Below, piece after piece: positions 26,901 through 41,900 of a DNA stretch of 64,000 nt. Made by a program: the position numbers and the translations under genes. Position 1 is the first letter of the stretch. The number at the start of each line of letters is the position of its first letter. Source of the stretch: Haliclystus octoradiatus (lineage: Eukaryota; Cnidaria; Staurozoa; Stauromedusae; Haliclystidae); the NCBI GenBank assembly GCA_916610825.1, contig OU744449.1:27502728-27566727 (forward strand). Reading direction: 5' to 3'. The notes under the pieces are model-generated. The model saw only the letters and a program-made list of their open reading frames with translations, had not been told where the DNA came from and did no database searches.

Positions 26901-29900
26901 ACCTTGCCATTGACCAATAAACCATCAATAACTGCTCATTTATCTTGTATTTTATGAAATCTAGTTTATATATGGTTCATTAGACATCACACCAGGAGTG
27001 GACCTTGTTTTTGAATATTAAAATCAAGTCATTCATTCAATCCTATCAATTATCCTTATTCGTAACTTGTACGACCATGTTTGATTTTCTATACCTGCTA
27101 GAAAGACCACTTCTGTTTTGCAGCCAAATATAATAATAGTAATAACCAATAGTCACCCTGTACGCCCAAGTGCTAATAATGAGGGACATGAACACACTTA
27201 CGAAGTCAGGGGCAAATACAAACAACTTGCCACTAAGCTGCTACTGTACAAATGTTTGAATCAGTGACAACAAAAGCAATTTCAATAACACTAGCTGTAA
27301 GAGACATATAGTATACTAAGTTTCCACCTTTTGTAGCAACCTCCTTGTGTTCAGCTTTCTCAAATCATCCTATTGGCTAATCGAAAAACAACTTGAACAA
27401 TGTCTTGTTGTGAAAAACATGAAATAAGGTTTATTATTATTTAGGGTATGGTATCCACAGCAGAGGAAAAGAAACATCGACAACACAGAGTAAGTAAAAT
27501 GTTTCATATAAAAGAGAGTTCCACAGAACGTGAAACCGAGACCTTGATAAGGAATGAAATTTGACTCTCACCCAAGGAACAAAATAAAGTAAAAGACTTA
27601 AAGGGGACACCCATGAAAATACCTATATTTATTTCCGAGGCCGGGGTAACACCAAGAGTGTCCATCTGCGTACAGGGAACAGGGAAATCAATCATGACAA
27701 TTCCCATCTTCACTGTCTTGGATCATGGGTTTTGAAAACTATTTTAGCATCTGTAACGTAAGCATAAGTACATAACAAGTACATAAGATAAATCCAATTT
27801 ACAAAAATATTGTAAATATTCGTATTAATTAGAGCTTTACTATATCTATAACTATTCATATGCAAAATATTGTGTAATACGTAAATGAATGTTTGCAACA
27901 TGTGAAAATGTCGATGTTTTACTATTCTAGTTTCATTGTAGACATTGTATTAACTTTTAAATTGCCTAAGAAAATCAATAATGAGCCTGGTAGAGTTTCA
28001 CTCGCTCCCAATAAACTAAATTATTAAACTAATTAAAAATTTGATTAAATTTATTTTATTTAGGAAGATGGAAATGGATCAACAGAGACACATCTTCTAA
28101 AGTAGGTTATCTTTCTTTATCTCTATGATATATAACTCAACTCACATAGTACATCACAGTTGTTTTTACATGGGATAAATTAGAGGGGTCCATAATGGGT
28201 CAATATAGGGATGATTGAAACTGTGGGGCATTAAATTGTTCCTCTAATGCTTTTTGTACCGGTCAGTATATCTTTAAAGGAGTTTATATAAAATTTGGAA
28301 ATTCTAAAGATCAATTATCTGTACACATAGCAATGTCACCCTTTTGAACGATAGCTTGCATACTAAATGTTCTTACAAAGTGACGAAGCCACAGCTTTAC
28401 GGAAATTTCGAACGGTAGTATTCGAATTTAGCAGACTATATATATTCGAACTTTCCGAAATCCTTTCTTTTTTCTTTTAATTTTTTTAAACTCTAACTCT
28501 TTGCTTTTTATTAATTTATATTTGTTCTTTCTTTTCCTCAATATTATTATGATTATTATTCCTTTTTTAATATCCTTCAAACGGAAAAATATGTAAATTC
28601 TATGGATAGAACTTATAAAAAAAGATTTTTCTAATTTATAATGAACGAATCAATAATTATGGATTATTTTTCTGACTTTTCATCGGATGATGAGTCAGAC
28701 GAGGATTATGATGATTGGTGAGCTTATTATCTTTTACAAATGTTTCTATTTTGATTAAATTTATATCCCGAGGATGCTTCTTTGCCTATTAAAATGTCTT
28801 TTTGAGAATCCGAGAGCATTGTTAGCTTGTTATATGTTTACCCTATTCAACAATTCAAGATTTACATAAATTTGAAGTCTCCGTTGGGATGAAGTTTGAA
28901 AATCTTGTAAAGTGTCGCTGCATTGTGTCACTTATAACTATAGCTATGGTTTTGTCTTTGGACAGCAAAATGGGGATGGAGTTCTCGTCTGCCCGGGGAA
29001 ATAGAAGACAGATAAAAGAGGAGAAAAATAGGGCGTTCTAGTTCGATACCCATCTGGGTCAACCATGGTTATTGTTCATTCTTATCATGTTGGGATTACT
29101 AAATAATTTGATCTCATCTTACTTTTTTCAGGGGCAAAAAATGGGACCAGACACTTGTTAAACCAGATTTGAATTACAGTCAGATATTCTCAGAAGATGT
29201 TGGTCAACTGCCTGGTAAGTTTTTATTTATTAAATTGCCTTTTATATAATTATGCAAAACGAAAATTGCTTGACATGCCTTACAATACCGTCTAAAAGTT
29301 GAATGGTGGCTCGCCACAGGCTGTCCTTAAACGCAGGTAAAATCTACTCAAATCTGTAAACATGATACGAACGAAAACGAAAGACCACTCGAGACAGTGT
29401 TCCACTAATTCTATTCTTCTTTGTTCCACCGCACTCAATCTGAATACAAATTCAAAACAAGATCGGATTCAAATCCGATATCTTCTTCAATTGATAAAAA
29501 GTTGAATTTTTAACATCTTATATTTTACCTTTCCAACTTTGACTTTTAAAGTTCCGGATGAAAATATAAAATCACCTGTTATTGAGGCTTTTATTCCGAA
29601 TCCTTTGTAATTAGTAGTATCAGTATAGACAGTAACATTTATGAGAATGTGCCGTCCCTCTTACGCCTAACATATTTGCTAGACAAATAACTAGACATAT
29701 TAGGCTTCTTAATTAGGCATAACTATGTGTTTATTCGATATACATTTTGCTGTTTTAGATCAATGTACAACTTATGTTGCATTTACATGTTTGAACAAAA
29801 TCGTATTTTATGTAATTGATTAACTTCTGATGTTTGATAATTTCATTTATCATCATCAGGTATGACTGTTTGGCAAATTGAAAATTTCTTACCTGTTCAA

Positions 29901-32900
29901 ATTGACGAAGGTAGTATATATATTAATAACATATTTTATTTTTAAATAATCAATCTGTAGTTTTGAACTCTCAAAAAACATTTAATGTTCTATTTTTCTT
30001 AAAGCTTTTCATGGAAAATTTTACGATGGTGATTGTTACATTATTCTGAAGGTAAAGTTTTATATTTTCTGAATTCGATTCATTTAGTTTGCCTCTAGTT
30101 CTTTATTGGAAAAAGTATTTTGATGAATATCTTAACTGATAAAACTTGATTTGTTATTGACAGACTTTCGAGGATGAAACTGAGCAATTAGGTTGGGAGA
30201 TATATTACTGGATTGGCCAACATTCAACGGTATGGCTTATCTCTTCAGTTAAATCATCTCTCTTCAATCAACCTCGTACTAGTAATCAGCGATCAAAACT
30301 TTGAAATTCTGAATTATTACGATATAAAAACAATGATTTGTGTAAATTTTTTTATTTAGATCGACAAAAAAGCATGTTCTGCTATTCACGCTGTCAATTT
30401 GAGAAATCTGTTAGGTGCCGAAAGTAGAACCCAGGTACGTACGATTATTTCAAGGCCGACAAAAAACCGTCCGTCTCAACTGCTAAGACAGGTTTTCTAA
30501 AGGGTCAAATAGTCTTCTTAGGATGCACTCAATGTCCGAACGTAAAATGTTATAATATTATTGAGCATGCGTTTTGTTCGCAGTACACGTCCAGCTACGT
30601 TCGTGTTTGAAAATATTTTACGCGCGGAATGTTCCGACACGGCAATCTGCACGATCATGTTTACGTTGTTGCGGATTGGTTTCAAATGCGACGCTTTCAT
30701 GTTTGTTTTTCTCACAGAGAGAGGAACAAGGTGATGAGTCTGAAGAATTTCTTGAAGAATTTGAAACTAGCATATCGTACATAGAAGGAGGAACGTCAAG
30801 CGGATTTTATTCGGTCGAAGAAACGGTGAGTACGCAATTTTACGATTTCAGTCAATAAAAATTTGTTTTGATTTGTGATTTATCAGCCTATCGCCTCTGT
30901 TTCGACCCCGGGAGGATAAATTGACCATCAAAAAATATTGATGCGTATTATATCATTTCTTCTCGAAAGACTGATTCAAGACAGGCGTTAAGTGAGACAC
31001 AATATGAGAGTTTATATCCTGACTGCATGGCTAGTGGGGACCATGCTATTATGGGGATACTAAAGAGGGGGGATAAATAAATTATTATTATATGAGTTCG
31101 AATGGAAGAACACCTTTATAATGGTTTGATGGTCAATTAGCTCCTGTAAATAGACTATTGCAAAGTCTGATCCATTCATATATTTATTTTATCGTTTTTA
31201 TTTTAGGTGTACATCACTAGATTATTCCGTCTATATGGTAGTCAAGGAATTCATTTAGATCCGGTAAGTTGCTGCAGGAAATACAAAAACCTATATATAT
31301 ATATATCATTTTACGTTTTAGAATGATGTAATCTGAGGTATTTGTTTTCTGATTTTAGGTACCTATCTCATGGCAATCTTTGGATTCAAACTTTGTTTTT
31401 GTTCTTGATGCTGGATTAAAAATCTTCATTTGGTCTGGTACGAAGGTAAGCCAATACAATGAATCAAGAAGTTATAAAAGTTTGGTAGAAGGTTTCAGCA
31501 GCGTCAATCGCCATAGCGTTCGGTTATTCAAAATAGAGCATCGTTTGCGGATATTCGGATATTAAAAACCTTAAGCAAGACTTTCAAATTATCTGTAAAG
31601 AAATGTGATATGGGAACTAATTACTAACAATATCTTTTTGTACCATTACCTAATCCTTACAATTTTACTTGATTTTGGAACATGTTTTGTGCGTGTGTTG
31701 GTTGTCTATCGATGACCACCTTTTACGTGAGGTCTTTGTTCCAGAATCTGACAATCTCCTTAATTAAAACGTGACTTTATTTCCATCGGAGGAAACATCC
31801 CGTAATGTGAATACAATTTCAAACGTTTAATATTATTGTGAATATAAATATCTTCAATGTAATGTTCTTGAGCAGAAAAGCAATCACTTTCATTTATAAA
31901 CCGTTGTGTGCCTGCCTGGTAGAACATATTTTGATCCACAATTCCAACTACTTTTGTTCTATCACTAATCGTGTTAGCATGTTGTTGTTGATTACATTCG
32001 AATTATATCAACATTTATTAATCTAAGTTTGGATAAAAACTTTTTTAATATTTGTTTTGAACTTTGTTTTCTTTGCCAATGTAGTCAAAGTTGATGAATC
32101 GAACTAAAGGAAGGTAAGATATAGATCGTTTCATATTCATGTTAATTTATTATTAATTTTTTGAACTGAATAGTTTACGCTTGTGAAACATGTTTGTTTT
32201 GAAATTCTGTTCAGTATATATTTTCCAAAAAATTTTTAACAATCAAGGTAGATCAGTATTGTCTGTCACCCTGTCTAGGAACCCCCAAAACTTTGTCTGT
32301 ACAGCTAAGTGATACGATTTCAAAGCCGTCACGTCTAAATGAAATCAATTTTAGGGATTGTTGATTGAATGCGTGAAAGATGACATTTCTATTGCGTTAT
32401 ACAGGTGAAATTGCAATACTGAATACGTGAATACGTTATTGCCATGGCATTCATGGCCTATTAGGTGGCCCCACCCAGGCCCCACGCATTGCTCTGAACT
32501 AAATTAGAGTCTCCTCTAAAAATAGGTTCATTACTGTTTATTGGAATAAGGGCCGCATTATTCATTTTGTTTTTTGGTCTTCATTTAGATTATTTGCTGA
32601 AAAAGTCAGTAAAATCGAGAGAAAGAACAAATGTGAAATTATGCAAATCAGAGAGGTAACTGTTGTGTTTCTAAAATGTAATTACCAAACCGTTTGTTTG
32701 TCAGGAGGATTAAATTATTTGATTTTTATTATCTGTTAGGGAGATGACGATATCAGCCAATTCTGGACACAACTCGGTGGTGCACCAAGCCATGCGTTAA
32801 TGGTATTTATTATTATTTATCAAAAGCAAACTTTTATTATGTGTGATTAAAACATACGAAATGCATTATCCTTAATACCTTTGTTTATCGTTTCTATTTT

Positions 32901-35900
32901 TGTAGCAACATCCGGAATACAAGGCGTTTGTTCCCAGAATGCCATTGCTGTATAAAGTTGGCCTCGGTATGGGGTACTTGGAACTACCTCAAGGTAAGAC
33001 CGTGTTTATGTCTGAGGAATCACGTCAAAAGTTGATTTGAATAACATCTGATCTGTTTTAGAGGGTAATTGTGTTATGACGTATTCTTTTTACAGTTGAG
33101 ATGCCAAATCGAAAACTTATTCGTAGTCTCCTTGATACGAAGAATGTTTACATCTTAGATGCCTGGTCTGACGTATTTATATGGTAGAAAATTCAACATT
33201 ATCCATTGACTATACTATTACTGATTTTTCTTACATCGGATGGATAGGTGTGATCCTGAAAACTTCAAAACATATTTTATTTTTATTATTTTTATTATTT
33301 AGGATTGGACGTCGTTCTGCGCGTCTTGTTCGTGCGGCTGCACTGAAGCTTGCGCAAGAGCTAAGAGATATGTTTGGTAGGCCTGAAAGTGCAACGGTAT
33401 CACGGAATTTAGAAGGGTAAGTGATAATATCGTACTATTCAAGTATTGATAACCGAGTTGTATACCCAGGGTCCGAAAGTAGGGATCCTTGAATCCCAGA
33501 AGGTTTGCGCAAATTCAGAAGAAAATTGAGCATTTTATGATTTTTTGGTCAAACTTCAACAAAACAAAAATCAGAAGATATTGTTGAAATACCTGTAGGA
33601 TTCTAGAAGGCTGAACATTTTGTCGGACACTGTGTCTATCGCAAGTAATCGAATGTCGCTTTTGTCGCATCATAACCGACTTTACTGCTTTTTATCGACT
33701 TATATAATTCAAAATGCAAGCATAATGCAAACAGAACTACAGTAAGCAAAAAACTGTTTTTTTTTTACGAAACTTTGTTCATTATTACTTAATTTTTGTT
33801 TGATACTTTTTGAGTTTTACTTGAGTGTTGATTTTAGAATAACAAGCGATAAAATAAATTTTAATGTTGCGACGATTCGTCAGTGTACTGGCACGAAATT
33901 TCCAAGCGATTATATAATAAAAAATAACAAATATAAATATCCATCCTTTTCATTTTATAATCACTTAAAAATGTCATATCAGCATTGACGAAACATCGCA
34001 AAGTAAAAAGTATTTTTTTTTTACATTGGCAAAAGAAAAACAAATAAACAACATAATTATTTTTGTTTTTATTTCTGTTTTATAGCGTCGAGACTTCAGT
34101 ATTTAAATCCAAATTTTCTGGTTGGGATGACGTTCTTGCTGTTGATTTCACTCGAACAGCAAATCGTGTTGCTGCTAGTAGAGGGGTAAGAGAGTGCATT
34201 GTATTTTATTCCGTGTTGCAATGTAGTTCTCCATCTGCTTTGTTTATTATAATTATTATTTTTGAACTCTAGAAACACGACGAAAATAGTTCTGAAACTT
34301 CTGATAAAGCTGTCGAGCCTCCGCCACCTCCAAAGATCCAAAAAGTTGATCTTGCAGCTCTGTTCACTGCCAGACAATTACCAATGTCGTCTAAAGAATG
34401 TGTAAGTATAGTTGTTCTCTAAACAAATTAACGTTGCCTGGAATTTAATATTATTATGGCGGCACATACTTCGTGTGCTATCTAGAAATAGCGCCGTTGA
34501 AAATGAACGAACCAATCAAGTGTGACATTTATGTTTCATAACAAGTGTGTCATAATCAGCAATGCACTATCGATAAAAAAGAGATTACATCGAAAAGAGA
34601 ATTGTAATTCATTCTAATAAAATCAATCATAAAAAAAATAAAATGTTTGCGTTAACTTATGATACCAAGTGCGTTGATTACTTGGCCACATTTTATGACA
34701 AATGGATAAGTACTTTTTTAGAAATTAACGTTTGAAAGTGATAGTGCAACAAGACACTTACTCAGTACTGTACAGCACTAGGCAAGTTTTTAATTTATCA
34801 CCGGATGTGACCATTGTTATTGTGTTGACCAATAGGAACAATCTGCAGAAGAATGGAATGAAGATCTCGATGGTATGGAATGTTTTGTTCTCGAAGGAAG
34901 GAAATTTGTTAGGTTACCTGATGAAGAAATAGGTAATTAATCTATAATATTTGCTACAATTAATCTCATAGAAATTCAACCAATCGCCGGGATGCTATAT
35001 TCGTTCTTGACCCGGTTATGGCTACTTTCCCCAACGGTTGGCTATGTTTGAGATCAGTAAAGAGCATGCAATCATCCCTATTATCAAAAAAGCACTCCTC
35101 TATGAACAAGAGAGCGATACAGAATGAATTTACCATAGTTATACTTGCTCATTGGCGCTACTTGTCTCGTTACGATGAAATGGAAGATAATGATCTTAGC
35201 GTTCATCTGGTGATCCAACCTCCAATACGGAATATTCAAATTTCAATGTCACCAAGTAACATTTATTTATTTGTTTGTTTATTGTATAGGTCATTTCCGT
35301 GCTGGTGATTGCTACGTGTTCTTATGCCGTTACTGGGTCCCAGTTGAAATGAATGAAAATTCAGAGGCCGAAGAACCCACCGAACAAGAAGAAGATTTTC
35401 AATGCGTTGTTTATTTCTGGGAGGTATGTCTTCAAAATCTACATTGATATATTATTATATATATACTAAACATGGCCATCTCGAAGGATAGAACCATTGG
35501 TTATTACATTGGGAGAAGTAACGCTGCTCTTATACATCGTATGTAAGCTCAAATAGAATAGACGCAGATTTGTCATGGGCATTGTGTATCTGTATACAGT
35601 CGTCTTCATGAACTGTGTCCTTACCTGGTAAATATGCTACGACTCGCAAGCTCGCAACAAATATTTTAGTCATCGCCATTCAAAGTTCTACTTCATCAGC
35701 TCACCTTGTAACTTGATGTCACTATAAACAGCGTGCTCAATTATTATGTTTTATTTATATCCTGATGATAGGGAAGAGAATCTGGTAGAATGGGGTGGCT
35801 CACATTTACTTTCAGGTAAAACAATCTTCATTTGTATAATTATCTTCTCTTTGTATACAGTTTTGGTAATTGCAATATATGTAATTCACGGTATCGAATT

Positions 35901-38900
35901 TGGGTATATGACTAGAGCATGATTTTATTTTTTTTAGCTTACAAAAGAAATTTGAAGCGTTATTCGGTGACAAATTAGAAGTTGTGAGATTGCGCCAGGT
36001 AATTTGAAACATTTTTTTTTTAAATTTGAACTATTTTTGCTTGGCTGCTTATTCTTATTTTTTGAAACTTGTCATCAACTTTTTATTGTTATATTTACAT
36101 TCTGAATCGTATTATGGGATTATAAAATAGGCAGATTTTACTGCAGTCTTGACAAAAAGCTGAGATTTTATTTTTACCATTTTCTAATATTGTCTCTTCT
36201 CGATGTAATGATCTTGTTTTAACTTCTTCTTACAGCAACAAGAAGCATTAAAGTTTCTGTCTCATTTCAAGGGAAAATTTGCCATTAAAAAGGTATCCAT
36301 GACTACACGTATTTTACTCGTCTGTTTTATCTATCTATTCGAGTTTGACAGTTTATCATTGCGATGTGTGAAATCCACATATGCATACTTGATAATAATC
36401 TTGATTTTATTTGAAGGGAAAACGTAAACACGAGCCTGAATCAAATTCTGAATTGTTTCAAATCCGATCGACAATGGGACCCTTAACAAGGCGTTGTATA
36501 CAGGTAACATCTTCTTATACTAATAATAGTGTCTGTTTGTAAATAAATCATTTCGATATTTCTATATTTCTGTGTCTTTCCGCGACTTATGTACGTATTT
36601 ATGTATGTATACAGGTAACATAAATAACATGTAACCGGAACAAATACACTTTCGCATATTTAGATAATTACATTAAATATAAAGAGCTGAAATGTTTTAA
36701 ATAAGCAGTATAGATAGTCACGTTAGAAGAATATGCCGTTCCTTCGTCTTCGTCTAACTTATTTGCTTCACATAGAAAAAACATCATTATAGTATTGAAA
36801 CCTGTATATAACCATGACGAGAAATATAGACCACTATATGCAGGTGGTCTTTATACACAGGATTTATTCAATAGAAGATATTAGTTTAGACATTGCAAGA
36901 ATGACCGCTGTAGACAGGTGACTGCTGTAGTGAAACGTATGAAAATGATAATTCACGACAGAAAGAAATATACATCCTGCATAAATTCCGAAAATAATGC
37001 CAAAATTATAAAATATGCAGTGAAAATCTTTCCAAGTCAAGATTTCGTTGTTAGACAAAAAACGTGAAGACTCACGACACGGAACTCTCAAAACGATTAT
37101 TTGCAGTACAAAGTAATAAGATAAAGATGTAAGTTACTGCTATTGATCTTGTTCGTGGAAAGTGAGAATGGCGCCAACGAATTCATGAGCTGTCTCATTG
37201 GCTACTTCTTTTGCTCAAATTTCCAAACAGTTTTATTTAGAAATTAACGAATCATTGATTATTTAATTTTCTTGTAATATTTTGTATAAACTAATTCTTC
37301 TAATTGATTTGTTAATTTTTAGATAGATTGTGATGCTGTTAACCTAAATTCAGAGTTTTGGTGAGTAAAATATGTTTTATGAATCGGTAGCAGTCTGAGA
37401 AAAATTTTTGAATTTTTTTTTTCTGACAGCAAGTACGACAAAAAAAAGTAAGATACCAAACTCTTTGACATCAACAAATTAAAAAAACTGATCTAAAAGT
37501 CACCGTACTTTCTGGGGAATTGTGAGTAGTATTTAGAAAAGAGATTTCTGGGGCCATTTTCGAAATTTCCCTTAAAATTTTCAGTAGAATCTAGTACAAG
37601 GTAACCCTAAAAATGGGTACAGGCATGGGGATCCCCCGTACTCTGAGTGACGATGCAATATTGAAATTGTAGCTTAATAGTTAATGAACTATCTGATGAT
37701 CGTCTAACGCGTAAACCCTTAGCATACAAACAGTACCAAAATATGTAGTCTTTGACTCCTTTAGTAATATTTTGTTCAATCTTATATTTATTTTCAGCTA
37801 CATTTTAAGGGTTACTTTTGATAACGAAAAAGGTGGCATCGTATACGTTTGGATTGGAAAGTAAGTTTACAATATGACATTATTATTCCAAATCAGATTC
37901 TATCGGGATCCGGATTCAAATCAAGATTGTAATTATGGATCGGATTTGGATTCCCTGTCGTTCAAATGTACTTTACAGGAATATCTATATAGGGATTAAC
38001 TAAAACGATGACAGGTTGAAGGGGGCAATGTTCCTTGGAGATGTAAAACTGATTGACGTCGATTGTGAAGGATTTGCTACAAAATATCCAGATAATAATA
38101 CACTTTTTAAAATCATCTGATGACTGATAATCAGATGTTCAGATGGCAGAGCAGCCGAACTTTAGATCTGATCATATCTGATCGACTGTGGTTCAAATCC
38201 TCCGAAGGTTAACTCAACCTTGATTTTATTTAAAACATCAAATGCGTACCATCTTCTGATGGCGGATGGAATGGTCCAGATGGAATTACGTTGTGAGTAG
38301 CTGTGGCGCATCGTTGCGCATTGACAATCGAGGCCCATCTGCCATAAAATCTGTTGAAATTGATTAGCAGTGTCTCTGCTGAAATCAGTAAAGAGTATTT
38401 ACAATCACTGCTCTTAGCGAAAAGAGTGACGAAAAGAATCATTGCTCTAGAAATTAAAGAGTATGTGGTATACGGGTGCCTTTGGTAGGGCGATACCGTC
38501 TCAATTACTAATGACAAGTGCTGTTCCGTTTGGACATATAACAACGTGTTTCCGGACGACGAATTGAACCCCGTGATCCCCCGAACGGAATGCAGACACT
38601 CCACCACTGAGCTACCAGTACTGTTTGAAAATGTTTGATTTTTATTGATAATAGACAGTATCTCCTTGAATTTGTAGGAAAGTCTCCCGAGAAGATTCTG
38701 AGCAAGCCGAAGAAGTTGGTCAACACATCTGGGATGAAGGATACTCCGTTGTGTTGATATTGGAGGGAGAGGAACCAGAGAACTTCTTTTGGCACGGAAT
38801 TGGTGGAAAGAAGGCATACGATCAGGTGAGAAGAGAATAATATCACCTTGTTTTGATACTGATAGTAAGCTTTTCCAAAAATTAAGTAAATCAAATCTAG

Positions 38901-41900
38901 TATGTAAAGATTAATCATTCACTAATCCACATTTTCTTGTCTATATTGTAATTATGTTCGTAACTATTTTTATTTTATTATGTATGAGCCCTTTGAAAAA
39001 AAGCCAAATAGCTTAAAGGTTTCTCAATAAATGATGATGATGATGATGATGATGATACTCACATTGTGATGACTTCGATGACCCTCATACATACTTTAAT
39101 CAATATTTGAGGCAGAATTTAATTTAATCAACATGTTCAATAATGCGTGTAGAAAGTTAAAAAAAAATAATTATCCGTATGGTGAAAGTAATTGAATTTA
39201 AATAAAATGAACCCAATATTCGTCATCATCATTTCTTCAGAATCTGATAATTTAATATAAACTTTTTTTTCACAGGATAAAGCTAAACTTACAGTAACAA
39301 ATATAAAATCATTTACAGTAAAGCAAATAAAAATAATGTTAAGCAAAATTAAGATCCATTTTTATGCCATGAAAGGAAATCAACCTTTTTTTTTTTTCAT
39401 TTGTGATGTGATGTGTTGTGATATATATTTGGTCATAAAAAGCATACATATTAAATACATTACACAAGTAAGCTATATAAATTATGACCAGGGTCAACCC
39501 TTAAGCAGAACTGCTTGTTTGTTTGGATGACCCCACAGTTAACAAGTTATTGTAAGAGCTCAAAGAATTGAGATATTAGGTATATAGGCCTATGAATAAT
39601 GATATTAGATTGGTAAATAGAAATATTATAGTACTTAATATGGTTTTACATTTTTAAGTTTTTAAATTTTTATGATTTACGCCTTTTCTAGGAAGCAGAG
39701 TTTGCCCGATGTGCCCGTCTTTTTAGATGCTCAAACGAAAAAGGCTTCTTCAGCGTTTCAGAGAAATGTTCTGACTTCTGCCAGGTAAGATGAAGATGTA
39801 TTGTGTTGCCCTTTTTGGTAATGTATAGTTTTGAAATCCCGTTTCAATTAATTATGAAATATCGGGCCTAAAGACAAATTATTATTCTTAGATATGAAAA
39901 GAAAAGTAATTTTATTATCTTCATTGAAGTAGTATGTATAAGTTATCTATGAAACATTTAATAACTTGATAATGACATTTCATGAAAATCAAAATGTTCT
40001 ACCAATAAAAACTATTATTTAGTCGAGAGATATTGACATGGAAGTAGGAAATGTTGGCGTCCTCCCCTAATCCCTAAACAGATCACAAGATTGATGGTAT
40101 TAATGATTGAATCTGATTATTTACGTTTTTAGGATGATCTCGCTGACGATGATGTCATGATACTCGATACTGGAAACGAGGTACGATCATCTGAAGATTT
40201 CACTGTGTAATTTTGAAGGAATGATTTTGTTATCTATTGAACAATAACATTATGTTATTACGTTACGCCAAGTAGATATGAATACACACTTCATTGCTTT
40301 ATTGTAATTAATGTGGTCATACTACCTTCTTCACTTACATCTATACTGTGCTCAATTCAGATTTGTTTCCAGATAACTTTGCTGAAGCGGAAGTTTAGTT
40401 ATATGTAACAATTATTGATCGAAAGGCGAGATGAATATCGGCTGATAATGAACCCAGGTCCGCCGAGGTCGGTTAGGCCGATATGCATCGAGCCTGAGGT
40501 CAATGACTGTTTTGGTAAACGATTACTTAGTCAATCTTTGGAACATATAACTTTAACATGAAGTTTGATGTATTTAAATCATCAAAAAGCGCATTTATCC
40601 GTTGCGTCCTTTCGCCAGAACTGTTAGAAAACACAGAGCAGTCAATATAGTTTAGAATGTTTGATCATATTCGACAAGTGAAATTGCTCGATTTCCACAT
40701 TTACCTGTTGTTTGATGACTAAACATATACTGCTGATTTGCATGTCATCATTGTTGACTGATAACCCTTTATAAATATTATTATTTTAGGTGTTTATATG
40801 GATGGGTGAAGGTGCTAGCGATGTAGAGAAGAAACTGGCTGTCAAGAGTGCACAGGTATTGTAAATGCTGATGATTTCTTGTACAAATAGGTAACCTTCG
40901 TGTTCCGTTATTATCATTACTATTATTATTATTTCATCTGAATTTAATTCTAAACGAAAAGAACAATTTTCTTTGTTTTGAGCTATTTTGAAACTTTGGT
41001 AACAAGAAAAAGTGTTCGTTTGTTTTGATGTTATTGCGTTTATATTTTGAACCTGGTCCAAACATCCCGCCATTGTTAGCATTGTCTGCACTATGAGTTC
41101 CAAACATGACCATTAGCCAATCAGATTGGTAGAACAACATTCGACGCTTTATAATCTACTTTACCGGATATAGAGTTATTCCTGAAAGTTGTTACAATGT
41201 AACTATTATTAGATACTATCTAATAGCAAAAAAATAGTGCTCGATGTCATTTGACAGAGCTAAATATAATAAAAGGAGTCAAAGACTACACATTCATAAT
41301 TGTTACTAATCGTTTCATGCTTACGTCGCAATCATCAGACAAATAAATTAAAGATTTAGTTTTTTGGTTTAGGATTTAGTTTATAGTTTAGTTTTAGTTT
41401 TTAGTTTATTTGTCTGATGATTGCGTAAGCATGAACCTATTAGTAACAATTATGAATGTGTAGTCCTTGACTCCTTTTATGATATGAGATATATATTTGT
41501 CTAATTGAAGCAAAGACGGGTAAATACAGGAAATCTATAGGTTATACATTGATTTCGCTTACGCACAGCCTAATTAGATTTTAAGAATTTAGATAACTCT
41601 ATATTGTTTAATCTATATTTAAATTTTTGATATGAAGTAGTGCTAATCACTATCTCAGGCAACTAGTTCCATACTGGAATGATAAGGTTGATAAAAGTAT
41701 GAAATATTTCGTTCGTGCGTCTCACTGCTTTGGATTCAAGCTTTTGGGTGTGTCCACGCATGCTATATTTATTAGTATCATACGAAAACATTTCGCTATA
41801 ACAAGATCTACAATATTGTGTAAAACTTTGTAAACCATATGTAAATCATGTAAATCGCGCTTCAATCTACGTAACTCAAGCGTATCTAAATTCAATTTAC

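Noticed and set aside
38230-38817. 195-residue open frame on the minus strand
   Set aside because: It runs across a SINE, a tRNA-like unit and the antisense of FLII exon 49; a composite by chance.
40786-41103. Minus-strand open frames over 40786-41140
   Set aside because: Partly antisense of FLII exon 52, with no independent support.
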